This document shows positions 25,470 to 33,286 of a DNA stretch of 38,619 nt, piece by piece. The translations under genes and the position numbers were made by a program. Every line of letters starts with the position of its first letter. The stretch's first letter is position 1. This stretch comes from Candidatus Obscuribacter sp. (GTDB lineage: Bacteria; Cyanobacteriota; Vampirovibrionia; Obscuribacterales; Obscuribacteraceae), in contig JADYXQ010000228.1 in assembly GCA_021772135.1 (NCBI GenBank), positions 1 through 38,619 of the forward strand, read 5' to 3'. The notes beneath the pieces were generated by a model. That model saw only the letters and a list, made by a program, of their open reading frames with translations, was not told the origin of the DNA and did not search any database.

Positions 25470-26843
25470 TTACTCACCGCTGTGATCGTCGATTTCGGTC
25501 CAGGTGCCGAACCAGCGTAACACTTCACCTTGCGAATTTTTTACCGGCACAGAGCGGCACAAATGCCAGAGATAATCGCGGCGACTGGCTGCTGTGGCTG
25601 ATTTGCCCGGTGGCATAATTTTTCGCACCGTCAGACCCAGAGCGCGCTTGAGGCGAAAGCGAGTCTCTAGCGGCTCAGCGGTATCGATTGCTTGCCGCCA
25701 TTTTTGATCGTAATTGTAAAGGTCATCAGGATGAATCAGAAGTCGCCAGCCGCCGTGCAAACTTTGAGGCACCGTCAGCCCTGTGTATTCAAACCAGCGG
25801 TGATTCCAAAAATCAATCGTGCCATTGCTGTCGGCAGTCCATACTATTTGCGGCATGGCATCGGCGATAATGCGCACTTGTTCTTCGCTGGCCAGCAGTG
25901 CTTCAGTCACTCGCCTTTGGTCATCTACATCTGTAGCAATGACTAGCCAACTCATCGATGCGGTACCGGGGCTGAAAAATGGCACCACTTTGAGTAAATG
26001 CCAACGGTAACTGCCTTCGTCATAAAGCGCACCGTTATCAGCTTCTCCATTGCTATCGGCTGAGTGATTGTTGCGCGTTCGGCCTGGTAAATTGCCGCGC
26101 AAACGCACTTCGCACTGGAAGTCGGCATAAAGTTCGCCGACAGAAAAACCGCTGACATTAAAATCAAGTTTGTCTGTGGGATGAAGCAGCGATGTCCAAT
26201 TGAGAGGCTGATCAAGTGTTAGTCTGGTAAATTCAAGAAAGCCACCGTTGGCGTAAGTAATCAAACCGTCCACGTCGCAGACCCAGAGCAGCTGTGGTAT
26301 CGCTTCAGCTAGAGTGTGCAAATTAGATTCACGAATGGCCAGCTCTTTTTGCAGCTGCTTGCGCGCGCTCAGGTCGAAGAAAAATATTAACCAGTCGTGA
26401 TCGGCCGGTCCATTTTTTGTTAGACCGACAATAACCGGATGTTGGTGTCCGTCTTTAGTTAAGACCTCTGTTTCCCAGGGATCGATTCTGCTTGATGAAA
26501 CCAGGTGCTGGCGCGCCTTTTCTAAATGTTGGTGAGCCGACTTGGGGAAAAAGAAGCGCACGTCGGCACCAAATGCCAGCTCCTCGGCAGAGTAACCGCT
26601 CATCTGAGCAAAAGACTGATTGGCTTCCAGTAATTTTAGATCGCTATCAAGCATGATAACCGGAACCGGATCACTGATAAAGCTAGTCGGGATCGAGAGA
26701 TATTCAGGCTTTCCCGCCATGAATTGCAATTGCGCAATACGCCTTTTTGAGGCTTCGATTTCGCGCAATAAATATTGATCTTGGTCGGAAGCAGGACTAG
26801 CCGCGGCCGGTTTTAATCGATCGAGGTCCATGTTCCCACCCAT
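25470..26843 (-). CDS. PAS-domain-only protein (second of a pair)
   Basis: A 457-residue protein of three PAS/PAC modules without any output domain. PAS1 (about 55-170): DPVPVIMLDSDLKLLEANQS, QMSGYSAEEL. PAS2 (about 175-315): IPQLLWVCDVDGLITYANGG. PAS3 (about 325-455): MPQIVWTADSNGTIDFWNHR, WFEYTGL, WRLLIHPDDL, ending FGTWTEIDD a few residues before the stop. Sensor kinases normally continue into His-kinase or GGDEF domains here. The first 30 nt overlap the upstream PAS gene by 31 nt in a -1 relationship, so translation is coupled or the two were once one gene. It may be a ligand-binding or scaffold subunit for a separate kinase. No transmembrane segment is visible. Confidence 0.85.
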   Translation of the reverse strand: MGGNMDLDRLKPAAASPASDQDQYLLREIEASKRRIAQLQFMAGKPEYLSIPTSFISDPVPVIMLDSDLKLLEANQSFAQMSGYSAEELAFGADVRFFFPKSAHQHLEKARQHLVSSSRIDPWETEVLTKDGHQHPVIVGLTKNGPADHDWLIFFFDLSARKQLQKELAIRESNLHTLAEAIPQLLWVCDVDGLITYANGGFLEFTRLTLDQPLNWTSLLHPTDKLDFNVSGFSVGELYADFQCEVRLRGNLPGRTRNNHSADSNGEADNGALYDEGSYRWHLLKVVPFFSPGTASMSWLVIATDVDDQRRVTEALLASEEQVRIIADAMPQIVWTADSNGTIDFWNHRWFEYTGLTVPQSLHGGWRLLIHPDDLYNYDQKWRQAIDTAEPLETRFRLKRALGLTVRKIMPPGKSATAASRRDYLWHLCRSVPVKNSQGEVLRWFGTWTEIDDHSGE

Positions 26844-28234
26844 TGAGCGATACCGCCGCGATAATTTCTCAAAGCCACCGCCCGTGCCAGGAAGCGCACA
26901 TAGCCGCCTTCATCCTCACTGTTCTCACCTGGGCGTGCCTTGAGTCTGACGTCGGCTTCAAAAGCGTCTCCAGTTTTGACACTGAGTTTCCAGCGGTTCA
27001 TGTATTCTTTGCGATCATCTGGATGCATAAAGAGAGCGAAGTCAAGACCGACGCGGTGTTCTCGCGTGGTGCCGCTAAATTCGTACCAGCGGTTGCTGAA
27101 GAAATCGAGGCGCCCATCGTTGCCGGCGGTCCAGACGATTTGTGGAATTTGATCCGCTAGAGACTGAAATGAATGCGCACTTTCCAGTACTTCTTCCATT
27201 AACCGTTTGCGCCTATCGATATCGGTGGCGGTGCCAATCCATAACTTTTTCGCCGACATCCAGTGATCTAAATCACCGGCATTTTCAACGGTGATTTTAA
27301 GCAAGCCTTTAACCTGTCCCGGCAAAGGTTTAACTAAAGGCAGAGCGCGCACGATGTGCCAGTAATATTCACCGTCGGCGGCGAGCAGACGAAATTCGCC
27401 ACTGAATGAATTGCCGTTTTCCACCGCTTCGCGCCATTTTTGATCCCACCTATCGAGGTCGCCTTGATGCAAAGCTTCTCGCCAGGCAAAACCTTCATCG
27501 CTGGTAGGTTTTACACCGGTTAGTTCGTAAAAGCGCTTGTTGAATTGACGCATGCGAACTTGACTGTTGGCAGCAAAAACAATGTGAGGCATTTCCTGCA
27601 CTAAAGCAGAAAACAGTATCTGCCTCTGTTTCAGTTCAACTTCAAGCTGTTTAATATCTTGCAAATCTAAAAGAAAGACCATGCGCTCGCCTGAACCTTC
27701 CGCTAGTTTACGCAAAGTTACACCCACAGCAAGACGCTTGCCCTGAGCCGTGGTGCGCTCACTTTCCCATATATTGGAAACCAAACTTGTCTGCAAATCT
27801 TTTAGTCGTTCAGCGTCAATGGTTAAAAACTGCCGCGGGGTAATCTGCCCTTCGTTAAGATTGCCGCTGAGAAAATCTTCGCGATCATAGCCAAGCAAAT
27901 CGGCCAGGGCCTGATTGGCATAAATGATTTGACCGTTCGTGCTTACCTTATATGTAGGTACCAGCGTATCTTCAATAAAGTATTCAATGCGCGACTCTGC
28001 TTCCATCAAGACAAGGCGGCGGTGGTCAGCCTGGTCCATGTCAAGATTCGCCACGTGATGCGGATGCTGGCGGCGAAGCATGATTTTCTCCGCAGAATGT
28101 TTAAGCAGCAACTCCTTTTCTTGCAAGCGCAACGCTTTGAGTTGGCTTTTCAAGTCGGCACTGGTGGCTCGCTCTTGGTCGCAGAGCTCCACATGTGGGT
28201 CGTCAGAGTTTAGACAGTTTTTGCTGTTTGCCAT
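26813..28234 (-). CDS. PAS-domain-only protein (first of a pair)
   Basis: A 473-residue cytoplasmic sensor-like protein. It begins with a short coiled coil (SADLKSQLKALRLQEKELLL), followed by three PAS modules: PAS1 (about 80-200; STNGQIIYANQALADLLGYD), PAS2 (about 205-350; MPHIVFAANSQVRMRQFNKR, ending IGTATDIDRRKRL), and PAS3 (about 355-473; IPQIVWTAGNDGRLDFFSNR, FMHPDDR, ending VGTWTSID). The stop comes exactly at the end of the last PAC motif, with no kinase, cyclase or regulator domain attached. Residues that would identify haem or flavin binding are not obvious. It overlaps the next PAS gene by 31 nt. No good ribosome binding site is visible before ATG 28234. Confidence 0.85.
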   Translation of the reverse strand: MANSKNCLNSDDPHVELCDQERATSADLKSQLKALRLQEKELLLKHSAEKIMLRRQHPHHVANLDMDQADHRRLVLMEAESRIEYFIEDTLVPTYKVSTNGQIIYANQALADLLGYDREDFLSGNLNEGQITPRQFLTIDAERLKDLQTSLVSNIWESERTTAQGKRLAVGVTLRKLAEGSGERMVFLLDLQDIKQLEVELKQRQILFSALVQEMPHIVFAANSQVRMRQFNKRFYELTGVKPTSDEGFAWREALHQGDLDRWDQKWREAVENGNSFSGEFRLLAADGEYYWHIVRALPLVKPLPGQVKGLLKITVENAGDLDHWMSAKKLWIGTATDIDRRKRLMEEVLESAHSFQSLADQIPQIVWTAGNDGRLDFFSNRWYEFSGTTREHRVGLDFALFMHPDDRKEYMNRWKLSVKTGDAFEADVRLKARPGENSEDEGGYVRFLARAVALRNYRGGIAQWVGTWTSID

Positions 28235-28348
28235 TCATCGGAGCATAGCATAATTAAGGCGGTCCTCTTAGCAACCTTTATCTTCTCTAAAGGCCGTGTA
28301 AAGGTGAAGTAACGTTGCAGATTTAGCCAATACCGTGGAGATTGCCCC

Positions 28349-28363
28349 GATCAGCCTCTGATC
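28349..28363. repeat. Short palindromic hairpin in the 28235-28453 gap
   Basis: GATCAG and CTGATC pair perfectly around a 3-base loop. Otherwise this 219-bp divergent gap between the PAS genes and the YtxH gene holds nothing I can identify: no tRNA, terminator or clear promoter. Confidence 0.4.
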
Positions 28364-28453
28364 CGACTTATTCTTAAAAATGGAACAAAGAAGGCCGAGT
28401 CTGGTCATCGAGTACATAAGGTTACTAACATGCCCTGGGCAAAGGAGATGACC

Positions 28454-28915
28454 ATGAGAGGTCTAATGTTCGTCGGATTATTTGGTTTTTTAGCTGGAGT
28501 ACTTTTTGCCCCTAAAAAAGGCTCAGAACTGCGCAATCAAATGCGCGAGCAGTGGGACCTTTTGCAATATTCAGTGGAAGAGAAAGGCAAAGAAGTTTGG
28601 GAAGTTGTAAAACCAGCTGCCGAGCAAGTCAAGGCTGAGGGCTCTAATTTGAAGACTGAAGGCAAAGCTTTGCTCAAAGACGCTGGAGAATTTTTCGATA
28701 AATCTCTTACTTCCGGCAAGCAAACGCTGGAAGAATCACAAAGTCGCGTCAGCGAAAAAGTTGCACCGGTAGTTACTTTAATCAAAGATGACGTCAAAGA
28801 ATTGAGCGATGGCGCCACTGATGCAGTGGGCAAAGTCGGCGAAAAATTTGATGAATTGAAGAAGAAAGGCACAAGTGCTTTTGATTCATTGCAAAAGAAA
28901 GAAGCTAACGGTTAA
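28454..28915 (+). CDS. YtxH-domain membrane-anchored protein
   Basis: A 153-residue protein. ATG 28454 has AAAGGAG 6 nt upstream (28441-28447), so the in-frame ATG at 28430 is rejected. The N-terminus MRGLMFVGLFGFLAGVLFAP followed by KKGSELR is the YtxH signature: one short hydrophobic anchor then the APKKG motif. The rest is a long Lys/Glu-rich amphipathic helix with regular hydrophobic positions (VEEKGKEVWEVVKPAAEQV), similar to LEA-like or coiled-coil stress proteins. Family members are general-stress or envelope-associated proteins of unknown mechanism. A strong terminator follows at 28946. Confidence 0.85.
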   Translation: MRGLMFVGLFGFLAGVLFAPKKGSELRNQMREQWDLLQYSVEEKGKEVWEVVKPAAEQVKAEGSNLKTEGKALLKDAGEFFDKSLTSGKQTLEESQSRVSEKVAPVVTLIKDDVKELSDGATDAVGKVGEKFDELKKKGTSAFDSLQKKEANG

Positions 28916-28945
28916 TTTGTCTGACAAATTTAGCTGGTTGATTAG

Positions 28946-28978
28946 AAGAGCACTGGTTTTACCGGTGCTCTTTTTTAT
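28946..28978. terminator. Terminator between the YtxH gene and the polysaccharide operon
   Basis: AAGAGCACTGGT (28946-28957) pairs with ACCGGTGCTCTT (28961-28972) with one T-G wobble and a 3-base loop, followed by a run of T. It lies between two converging genes; the T-tail favours the plus-strand transcript, but the AA-rich left flank could serve the minus-strand operon too. Confidence 0.88.
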
Positions 28979-30529
28979 TTATTCCCAGTCTTCCTGACTT
29001 TTATGTTGCACTGTTGTTTCCAGGCGCGAAACTAATTTTCGCAAGCCGTGAGATTTATGGGAAGACAATCTGTCTGCCATTTTTCCCGATGCCAGGGCAA
29101 CCTTGACCATTGAGAGTTTGGGTCTGGTAAATAACAATTTGAGGCCGAGGCCGGTGCGGTAGCGCAGTGATAAATCTTCGCCAAAACTATGCAGATGACC
29201 GTGATAACCTCTCACAAATTGCACAACGTCTTTCGCCAGTTGTTCCGGTGGATGCTTGTAAATTGGCTCTGATCGCCGTCGCTTGTGAATTTCTATTGTC
29301 TGCCCATATGATTTAAGCGCCTCAGCGGCGATAACATCACAGCCATACTGGGTCTTTGCCTCGGTGCGAGCAGCTTGCGCCATACGCAGACGCTTCTGGT
29401 CGTCTTGCAGCAAAGATATAATCGCCTGCGCCAGTGCTTTGCTGTCTGCTTTTTCCACATGCAAACCAGTTTTATCGTGCTTAATATATTCGGGTGTGCC
29501 GCCGGCGGTGCTGCCGACAACGGGCCGGCCGCTGGCCAGGGCTTCCAGCACTGTATAGGGTGCGTTGTCAAAAAGCGAAGGCACTACGCAAACGTCGGCG
29601 GCGCGATAATATTCAGGCATGGCATCAAGAGGCACATGGCTGGCGAAAAAGACTTTGCCGAGGCTATCGCTTTTAGTTAGTGTTGTCTTCAACGATTTAA
29701 GTACCGAGCTTTTGCCGGCCCCGGTATTGGTATCAGCGCCCACCAGCACGAAACGCGCCTGGGGCACCTCTTTTAAAATTTGCGGCACCGCTTCAATCAA
29801 ATATTCTATGCCTTTGCGTGCTTCCAGCCGTCCGGCAAAATAGACTATTTTAAAATCTGCATTCGCTGGCGATTTTTCGAAAGTGAGCGTCGCTTTTTTT
29901 CCATCAGGTGAAAATTTTTCGGTATCCACTGGGTTGCGAACTATTTTGATAGCGCTAATTTTTACGCCGGTCTCGGCGGCTACGAATTCGGCCAAATTGA
30001 CACTGGGAGACGAAAGTAAATCGGCTTCAGACATAGCCAGTCTTTCTATTGTCGAGACGATATAGCTATCAAAATCTTTTTTGATATTGTGATAGCCTTC
30101 GGCAACAAATTTGGCGTAAGGAGTATGCAAGCGCACCACTAGTGGTGCTATGCGAGTGATTGCTAAAAATATGCCTTCGGCGAGATGATCTGGTGCTTCC
30201 ACTACTTCAAAGGGTGCGCTTCTGTGCAGCTGCAAGAATTTTTTCCACATGGGCAGCGCTGCCCGTAATAAATGATGAGTATTGGGTTGAGTGACATTGA
30301 GTAAGGCGGCCAGCTTGAGTTCATTGGCCCAGACCACGCGATGAACATGTACGCCGCCGTCTAAAAAAACCTCAGGATTGGCCCCGCTCACTTCTTTTTT
30401 TGTCAGGCAGACAACGTGTACGTCGTGACCAAGACGCGCCAGGGCGCGGCTTAGTTGGTAAGTATAGGCGCCAATACCGCCCCATCCTGTGTCAGGTGGA
30501 TACTCACGGGAGATGAAACAAATTCTCAT
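28979..30529 (-). CDS. Glycosyltransferase family 4
   Basis: A 516-residue GT-B fold glycosyltransferase, retaining, using a nucleotide sugar. The N-terminal domain starts MRICFISREYPPDTGWGGIG and carries AYTYQLSRALARLGHDVHVV. The C-terminal donor-binding domain has KIVYFAGRLEARKGIEYLIE, ARFVLVGADTN, VVPSLFDNAPYTVLEALASG (with the conserved E-x7-E region) and PVVGSTAGGTPEYI. About 100 extra residues follow the usual end (basic, IHKRRRSEPIYKHPPEQL), not seen in minimal GT4 proteins. It is the last gene of the minus-strand polysaccharide operon, 29 nt after the rmlC-like gene, and probably adds a sugar to the lipid-linked glycan. Acceptor and donor cannot be told. Confidence 0.92.
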   Translation of the reverse strand: MRICFISREYPPDTGWGGIGAYTYQLSRALARLGHDVHVVCLTKKEVSGANPEVFLDGGVHVHRVVWANELKLAALLNVTQPNTHHLLRAALPMWKKFLQLHRSAPFEVVEAPDHLAEGIFLAITRIAPLVVRLHTPYAKFVAEGYHNIKKDFDSYIVSTIERLAMSEADLLSSPSVNLAEFVAAETGVKISAIKIVRNPVDTEKFSPDGKKATLTFEKSPANADFKIVYFAGRLEARKGIEYLIEAVPQILKEVPQARFVLVGADTNTGAGKSSVLKSLKTTLTKSDSLGKVFFASHVPLDAMPEYYRAADVCVVPSLFDNAPYTVLEALASGRPVVGSTAGGTPEYIKHDKTGLHVEKADSKALAQAIISLLQDDQKRLRMAQAARTEAKTQYGCDVIAAEALKSYGQTIEIHKRRRSEPIYKHPPEQLAKDVVQFVRGYHGHLHSFGEDLSLRYRTGLGLKLLFTRPKLSMVKVALASGKMADRLSSHKSHGLRKLVSRLETTVQHKSQEDWE

Positions 30530-30558
30530 TTAAACCTGTTTCCGACGGGTCGAATCCG

Positions 30559-31119
30559 TCACCCTTTTTTTATGGTCCAGAAATCTTCGCCGAGGATATC
30601 CCAGGGCAATCTTCTTTCGTCAGGCTCGTTGGCATCGAAACACTGGTTGACGAAATAAATCATGTTGGCAGGATTTTGGAAAACGTTAGCCAGTCCGTGT
30701 GCGACTCCACGTGGAATGTAGAGTGCCTGGGCGCGACCGGAACCTAAGACAAAGCGCATGCTTTTGTTATAGGTAGGGGAATCTTTGCGAGCGTCAAACA
30801 GGCCGATTAAGAGGCGGTCATAAGGCATGACAAACCAGACGTCTTCCTGGTTGTAGTGCAGGTGAAAAGCTTTGATGGTGCCTGGCAGCATCTGTGAATA
30901 AGTAGTTTGCTTGACTTTGAACTCAGGCAAAATCTGCAGGCAGCCCTGGTCGTCAAAGCGCAATATTTCGGCGAGCGAGCCGCCGTCGTCGTAGAACATA
31001 TTTAAATTGATGATCTGAACGCCATCAATGACGACTTTCTTCGAATAGTCTTGAACCGAAAGTTCTTTTTCGTATTCTGTACCGATTGCTTCGGGCGATA
31101 GAGGTTTCAACATAATCAT
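30559..31119 (-). CDS. rfbC: dTDP-4-dehydrorhamnose 3,5-epimerase-like cupin protein
   Basis: A 186-residue cupin of the RmlC family, the third step of dTDP-L-rhamnose synthesis. Recognisable elements are the strand pair SQMLPGTIKAFHLHYNQEDV, the conserved LFDARKDSPTYNK, and ALYIPRGVAHGLANV, ending DERRLPWDIL. The catalytic His region is FHLH instead of the usual LHYQ, and the QGKLV segment with its Lys is replaced by EDVWFV, so it is a divergent member and might act on a related sugar. Genomic context (rmlA, rmlB, rmlD directly upstream) supports the epimerase role. It starts 35 nt after the rmlD stop with no clear ribosome binding site. Confidence 0.8.
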   Translation of the reverse strand: MIMLKPLSPEAIGTEYEKELSVQDYSKKVVIDGVQIINLNMFYDDGGSLAEILRFDDQGCLQILPEFKVKQTTYSQMLPGTIKAFHLHYNQEDVWFVMPYDRLLIGLFDARKDSPTYNKSMRFVLGSGRAQALYIPRGVAHGLANVFQNPANMIYFVNQCFDANEPDERRLPWDILGEDFWTIKKG

Positions 31120-31154
31120 AAGAATACCAGATTGGAGGTAAAAGTGGCTCTCTC

Positions 31155-32042
31155 TCAGGCTGGGGCCTTAACAGCCTTGAGGCTTAAATATTCCTCTAAG
31201 GCAACTTGCCACGGTGTCAGCGGGCGCGCCAGCGCCTTTACCAGGTCTGATTTGTCGAGCACTGAATAGGCCGGTCTCGGTGCCGGTCTTGGCATGTCTT
31301 TTGTTTCAATGGGTAAAACTGTGATTTGTTGACCCTGAAATTCTAAGGTCTTAACAATTTCGCGGGCAAAATCAAACCAGCTGGTGACGCCGTCGTCTGT
31401 GGCGTGATAGACGCCGAACTGACCGGTTTCAATCAAATCGCCAATGATCTCTGAAAATGTCAGGGTGCTTGTGGGTGAACCGACCTGGTCGGCAACAACC
31501 GATATCTGGCCGCGTTCTTGCGCCAGTTTGTAAATCGTATCGACGAAGTTGCGGCCATGGGGGCCATAGAGCCAGCTGGTGCGCACTATGTAGTGGTCAG
31601 GACAATAGCGTTGCACCGCCAGCTCGCCTGCCAACTTTGATTTGCCGTATTGAGATATGGGCGCGGTTTCGTCGCCCGGCAAGTAGGGTCTTTGCTGGGT
31701 GCCGTCGAAAACATAATCAGTGCTGACATAGAGCATTGGAATTCTTAGTTTTCCTGCTGCTATCGCCACGTTTTCACTGCCGGTGTAATTAACGAGAAAA
31801 GCTTTCTCGTGCTCGCTTTCGGCTAGATCTACCTGTGTGTAGGCGGCGCAATGAATAATCAGGTCGGGAGCTACTTCATTGACCACTTTATCAACCTGGG
31901 CAAAGTCGGTGACGTCGAGTTGGTCTTTGCTCAGACTGATGACTTCATGACTGCGATGGCGCAGCCGGGGGCTCAGCGTTTGCTCAAGCATGCCACCGCC
32001 CCCGGTGACCAGCAGTTTCATTTTTTTGCTGGAAGCTGCCAT
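31155..32042 (-). CDS. rfbD: dTDP-4-dehydrorhamnose reductase
   Basis: The final enzyme of dTDP-L-rhamnose synthesis, a short-chain dehydrogenase of 295 residues. Visible motifs: cofactor loop LLVTGGGGMLEQ, DLIIHCAAYTQVDLAE, STDYVFDG, catalytic Tyr-Lys in ISQYGKSKLAGE, RTSWLYGP and VADQVGSPTSTLTFSE. In the dinucleotide loop the third Gly of the usual GxxGxxG is Glu (GGGGMLE), which is unusual and confirmed by re-reading the codons. ATG 32042 adds a short polar lead (MAASSKK); ATG 32021 (MKLLVTGG) is an equally good start by homology. The gene lies 22 nt after rmlB in the operon. Confidence 0.92.
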   Translation of the reverse strand: MAASSKKMKLLVTGGGGMLEQTLSPRLRHRSHEVISLSKDQLDVTDFAQVDKVVNEVAPDLIIHCAAYTQVDLAESEHEKAFLVNYTGSENVAIAAGKLRIPMLYVSTDYVFDGTQQRPYLPGDETAPISQYGKSKLAGELAVQRYCPDHYIVRTSWLYGPHGRNFVDTIYKLAQERGQISVVADQVGSPTSTLTFSEIIGDLIETGQFGVYHATDDGVTSWFDFAREIVKTLEFQGQQITVLPIETKDMPRPAPRPAYSVLDKSDLVKALARPLTPWQVALEEYLSLKAVKAPA

Positions 32043-32064
32043 TGGTTACATCCTGATGAATTGC

Positions 32065-33141
32065 CTAGTGTGTTTTTGCAGTCACAAGTTCTTTGGCTGC
32101 GGCGCTATTGTTAGCGGTATGCGGTTTGGTTACGGCATCTACCCAGCCAGGGTTGCCGGTGTACCACTTCAATGTTTCGTGGATGCCGGTTTCGAATGTA
32201 TGTTTTGGCTTCCAACCAAGTTCTCGTTGAATCTTGCTTGAATCAATGGCATAGCGCTTGTCGTGACCCAGTCTGTCCTGAACGTAGTTAATCATCTCGT
32301 CACCTTTGCCCAGTTCTTTTAGAACCAGTTTGGTGATTTGCATGTTGGTGCGTTCGTTACTGCCGCCTACATTGTAGACTTCGCCCGAAACTCCTTTATG
32401 GAATGCCAGATCAATAGCGGTGCAGTGATCTTCAACATGGAGCCAATCGCGCACATTGAGACCGTCTCCGTAGACCGGTACCTTTTGACCTTTGAGTAAA
32501 TTAGTGATGAAAAGCGGAATCAACTTCTCCGGATGCTGATAGGGACCGTAGTTGTTCGAGCAACGCGTGATGACAACGGGCATACCGAAAGTGTGGAAAT
32601 AAGCGCGGCAGAAAAGATCGCCGCCGGCTTTACTTGATGAATAGGGGCTGTTGGGCGAAAGTGGTGTTTCTTCAGTGAAGAGACCGGTTGGTCCAAGCGA
32701 GCCGTAAACTTCATCGGTAGAGACCTGGGTATAGCGAATCTTGTAGTCTTCAGGCTTGTAAGGCATCTGGGCGCCTTCGTTGCGGCCGAATTTAAGGGCA
32801 GACTCGAGTAGTACCTGCGTGCCCAGGGTATTTGATTTAACAAAGACTGACGAATCGGTGATCGAGCGGTCAACGTGGCTTTCAGCAGCCAGATTGATAA
32901 TGCCGTCTATTGGTCCGAACTTTTTGCCTGAGACGATCTCGTCTACTAGAGCGGCGTCTTCCACCCGGCCCACTACCAGTTTGTAGCGCGGATTAGCGTC
33001 AACGTCGGCGAGGTTTTCTTTGTGACCGGCATAAGTTTCAGCATCGAGATTGATGATTTCGTAGTCAGGGTAGGCGCTCAACAAGTGACGCACCAGATTG
33101 CTACCGATAAAACCCAACCCGCCAGTAATGAGCAGTCGCAT
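32065..33141 (-). CDS. rfbB: dTDP-glucose 4,6-dehydratase
   Basis: Second step of dTDP-L-rhamnose synthesis: dTDP-glucose to dTDP-4-keto-6-deoxyglucose, NAD-dependent extended SDR. Motifs: MRLLITGGLGFIGSNLVRHL (GxxGxxG), NLAAESHVDRSI, YTQVSTDEVYGSLG with catalytic Thr-Asp-Glu, YSSSKAGGD with the YxxxK pair, and TRCSNNYGPYQHPEKLIPLF. 358 residues is the normal length. It is preceded by a 138-bp gap containing a tandem repeat after rmlA, so a secondary promoter for rmlB is possible, although I see none. Confidence 0.96.
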   Translation of the reverse strand: MRLLITGGLGFIGSNLVRHLLSAYPDYEIINLDAETYAGHKENLADVDANPRYKLVVGRVEDAALVDEIVSGKKFGPIDGIINLAAESHVDRSITDSSVFVKSNTLGTQVLLESALKFGRNEGAQMPYKPEDYKIRYTQVSTDEVYGSLGPTGLFTEETPLSPNSPYSSSKAGGDLFCRAYFHTFGMPVVITRCSNNYGPYQHPEKLIPLFITNLLKGQKVPVYGDGLNVRDWLHVEDHCTAIDLAFHKGVSGEVYNVGGSNERTNMQITKLVLKELGKGDEMINYVQDRLGHDKRYAIDSSKIQRELGWKPKHTFETGIHETLKWYTGNPGWVDAVTKPHTANNSAAAKELVTAKTH

Positions 33142-33248
33142 AGAAAAATTCCTCGATCATGACTAACCGACTAGATTTTCCCTCTCCAGGCCGTGCTTGA
33201 TCAACCCAACCGCATTCATATAAGGTGCTGTGCGTATGAATATTGTTT

Positions 33249-33286
33249 TATCTAAAGCAAATTATCTAAAGCAAATTGTCTAAACC
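33249..33286. repeat. 14-bp tandem direct repeat at the 3' end of rmlA
   Basis: The unit TATCTAAAGCAAAT occurs at 33249-33262 and 33263-33276 without mismatch, followed by a partial, slightly changed third copy (TGTCTAAA) that contains the rmlA stop codon. It looks like slippage or a small duplication in the rmlA-rmlB spacer. The rest of the 138-bp spacer shows nothing recognisable. Confidence 0.85.
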
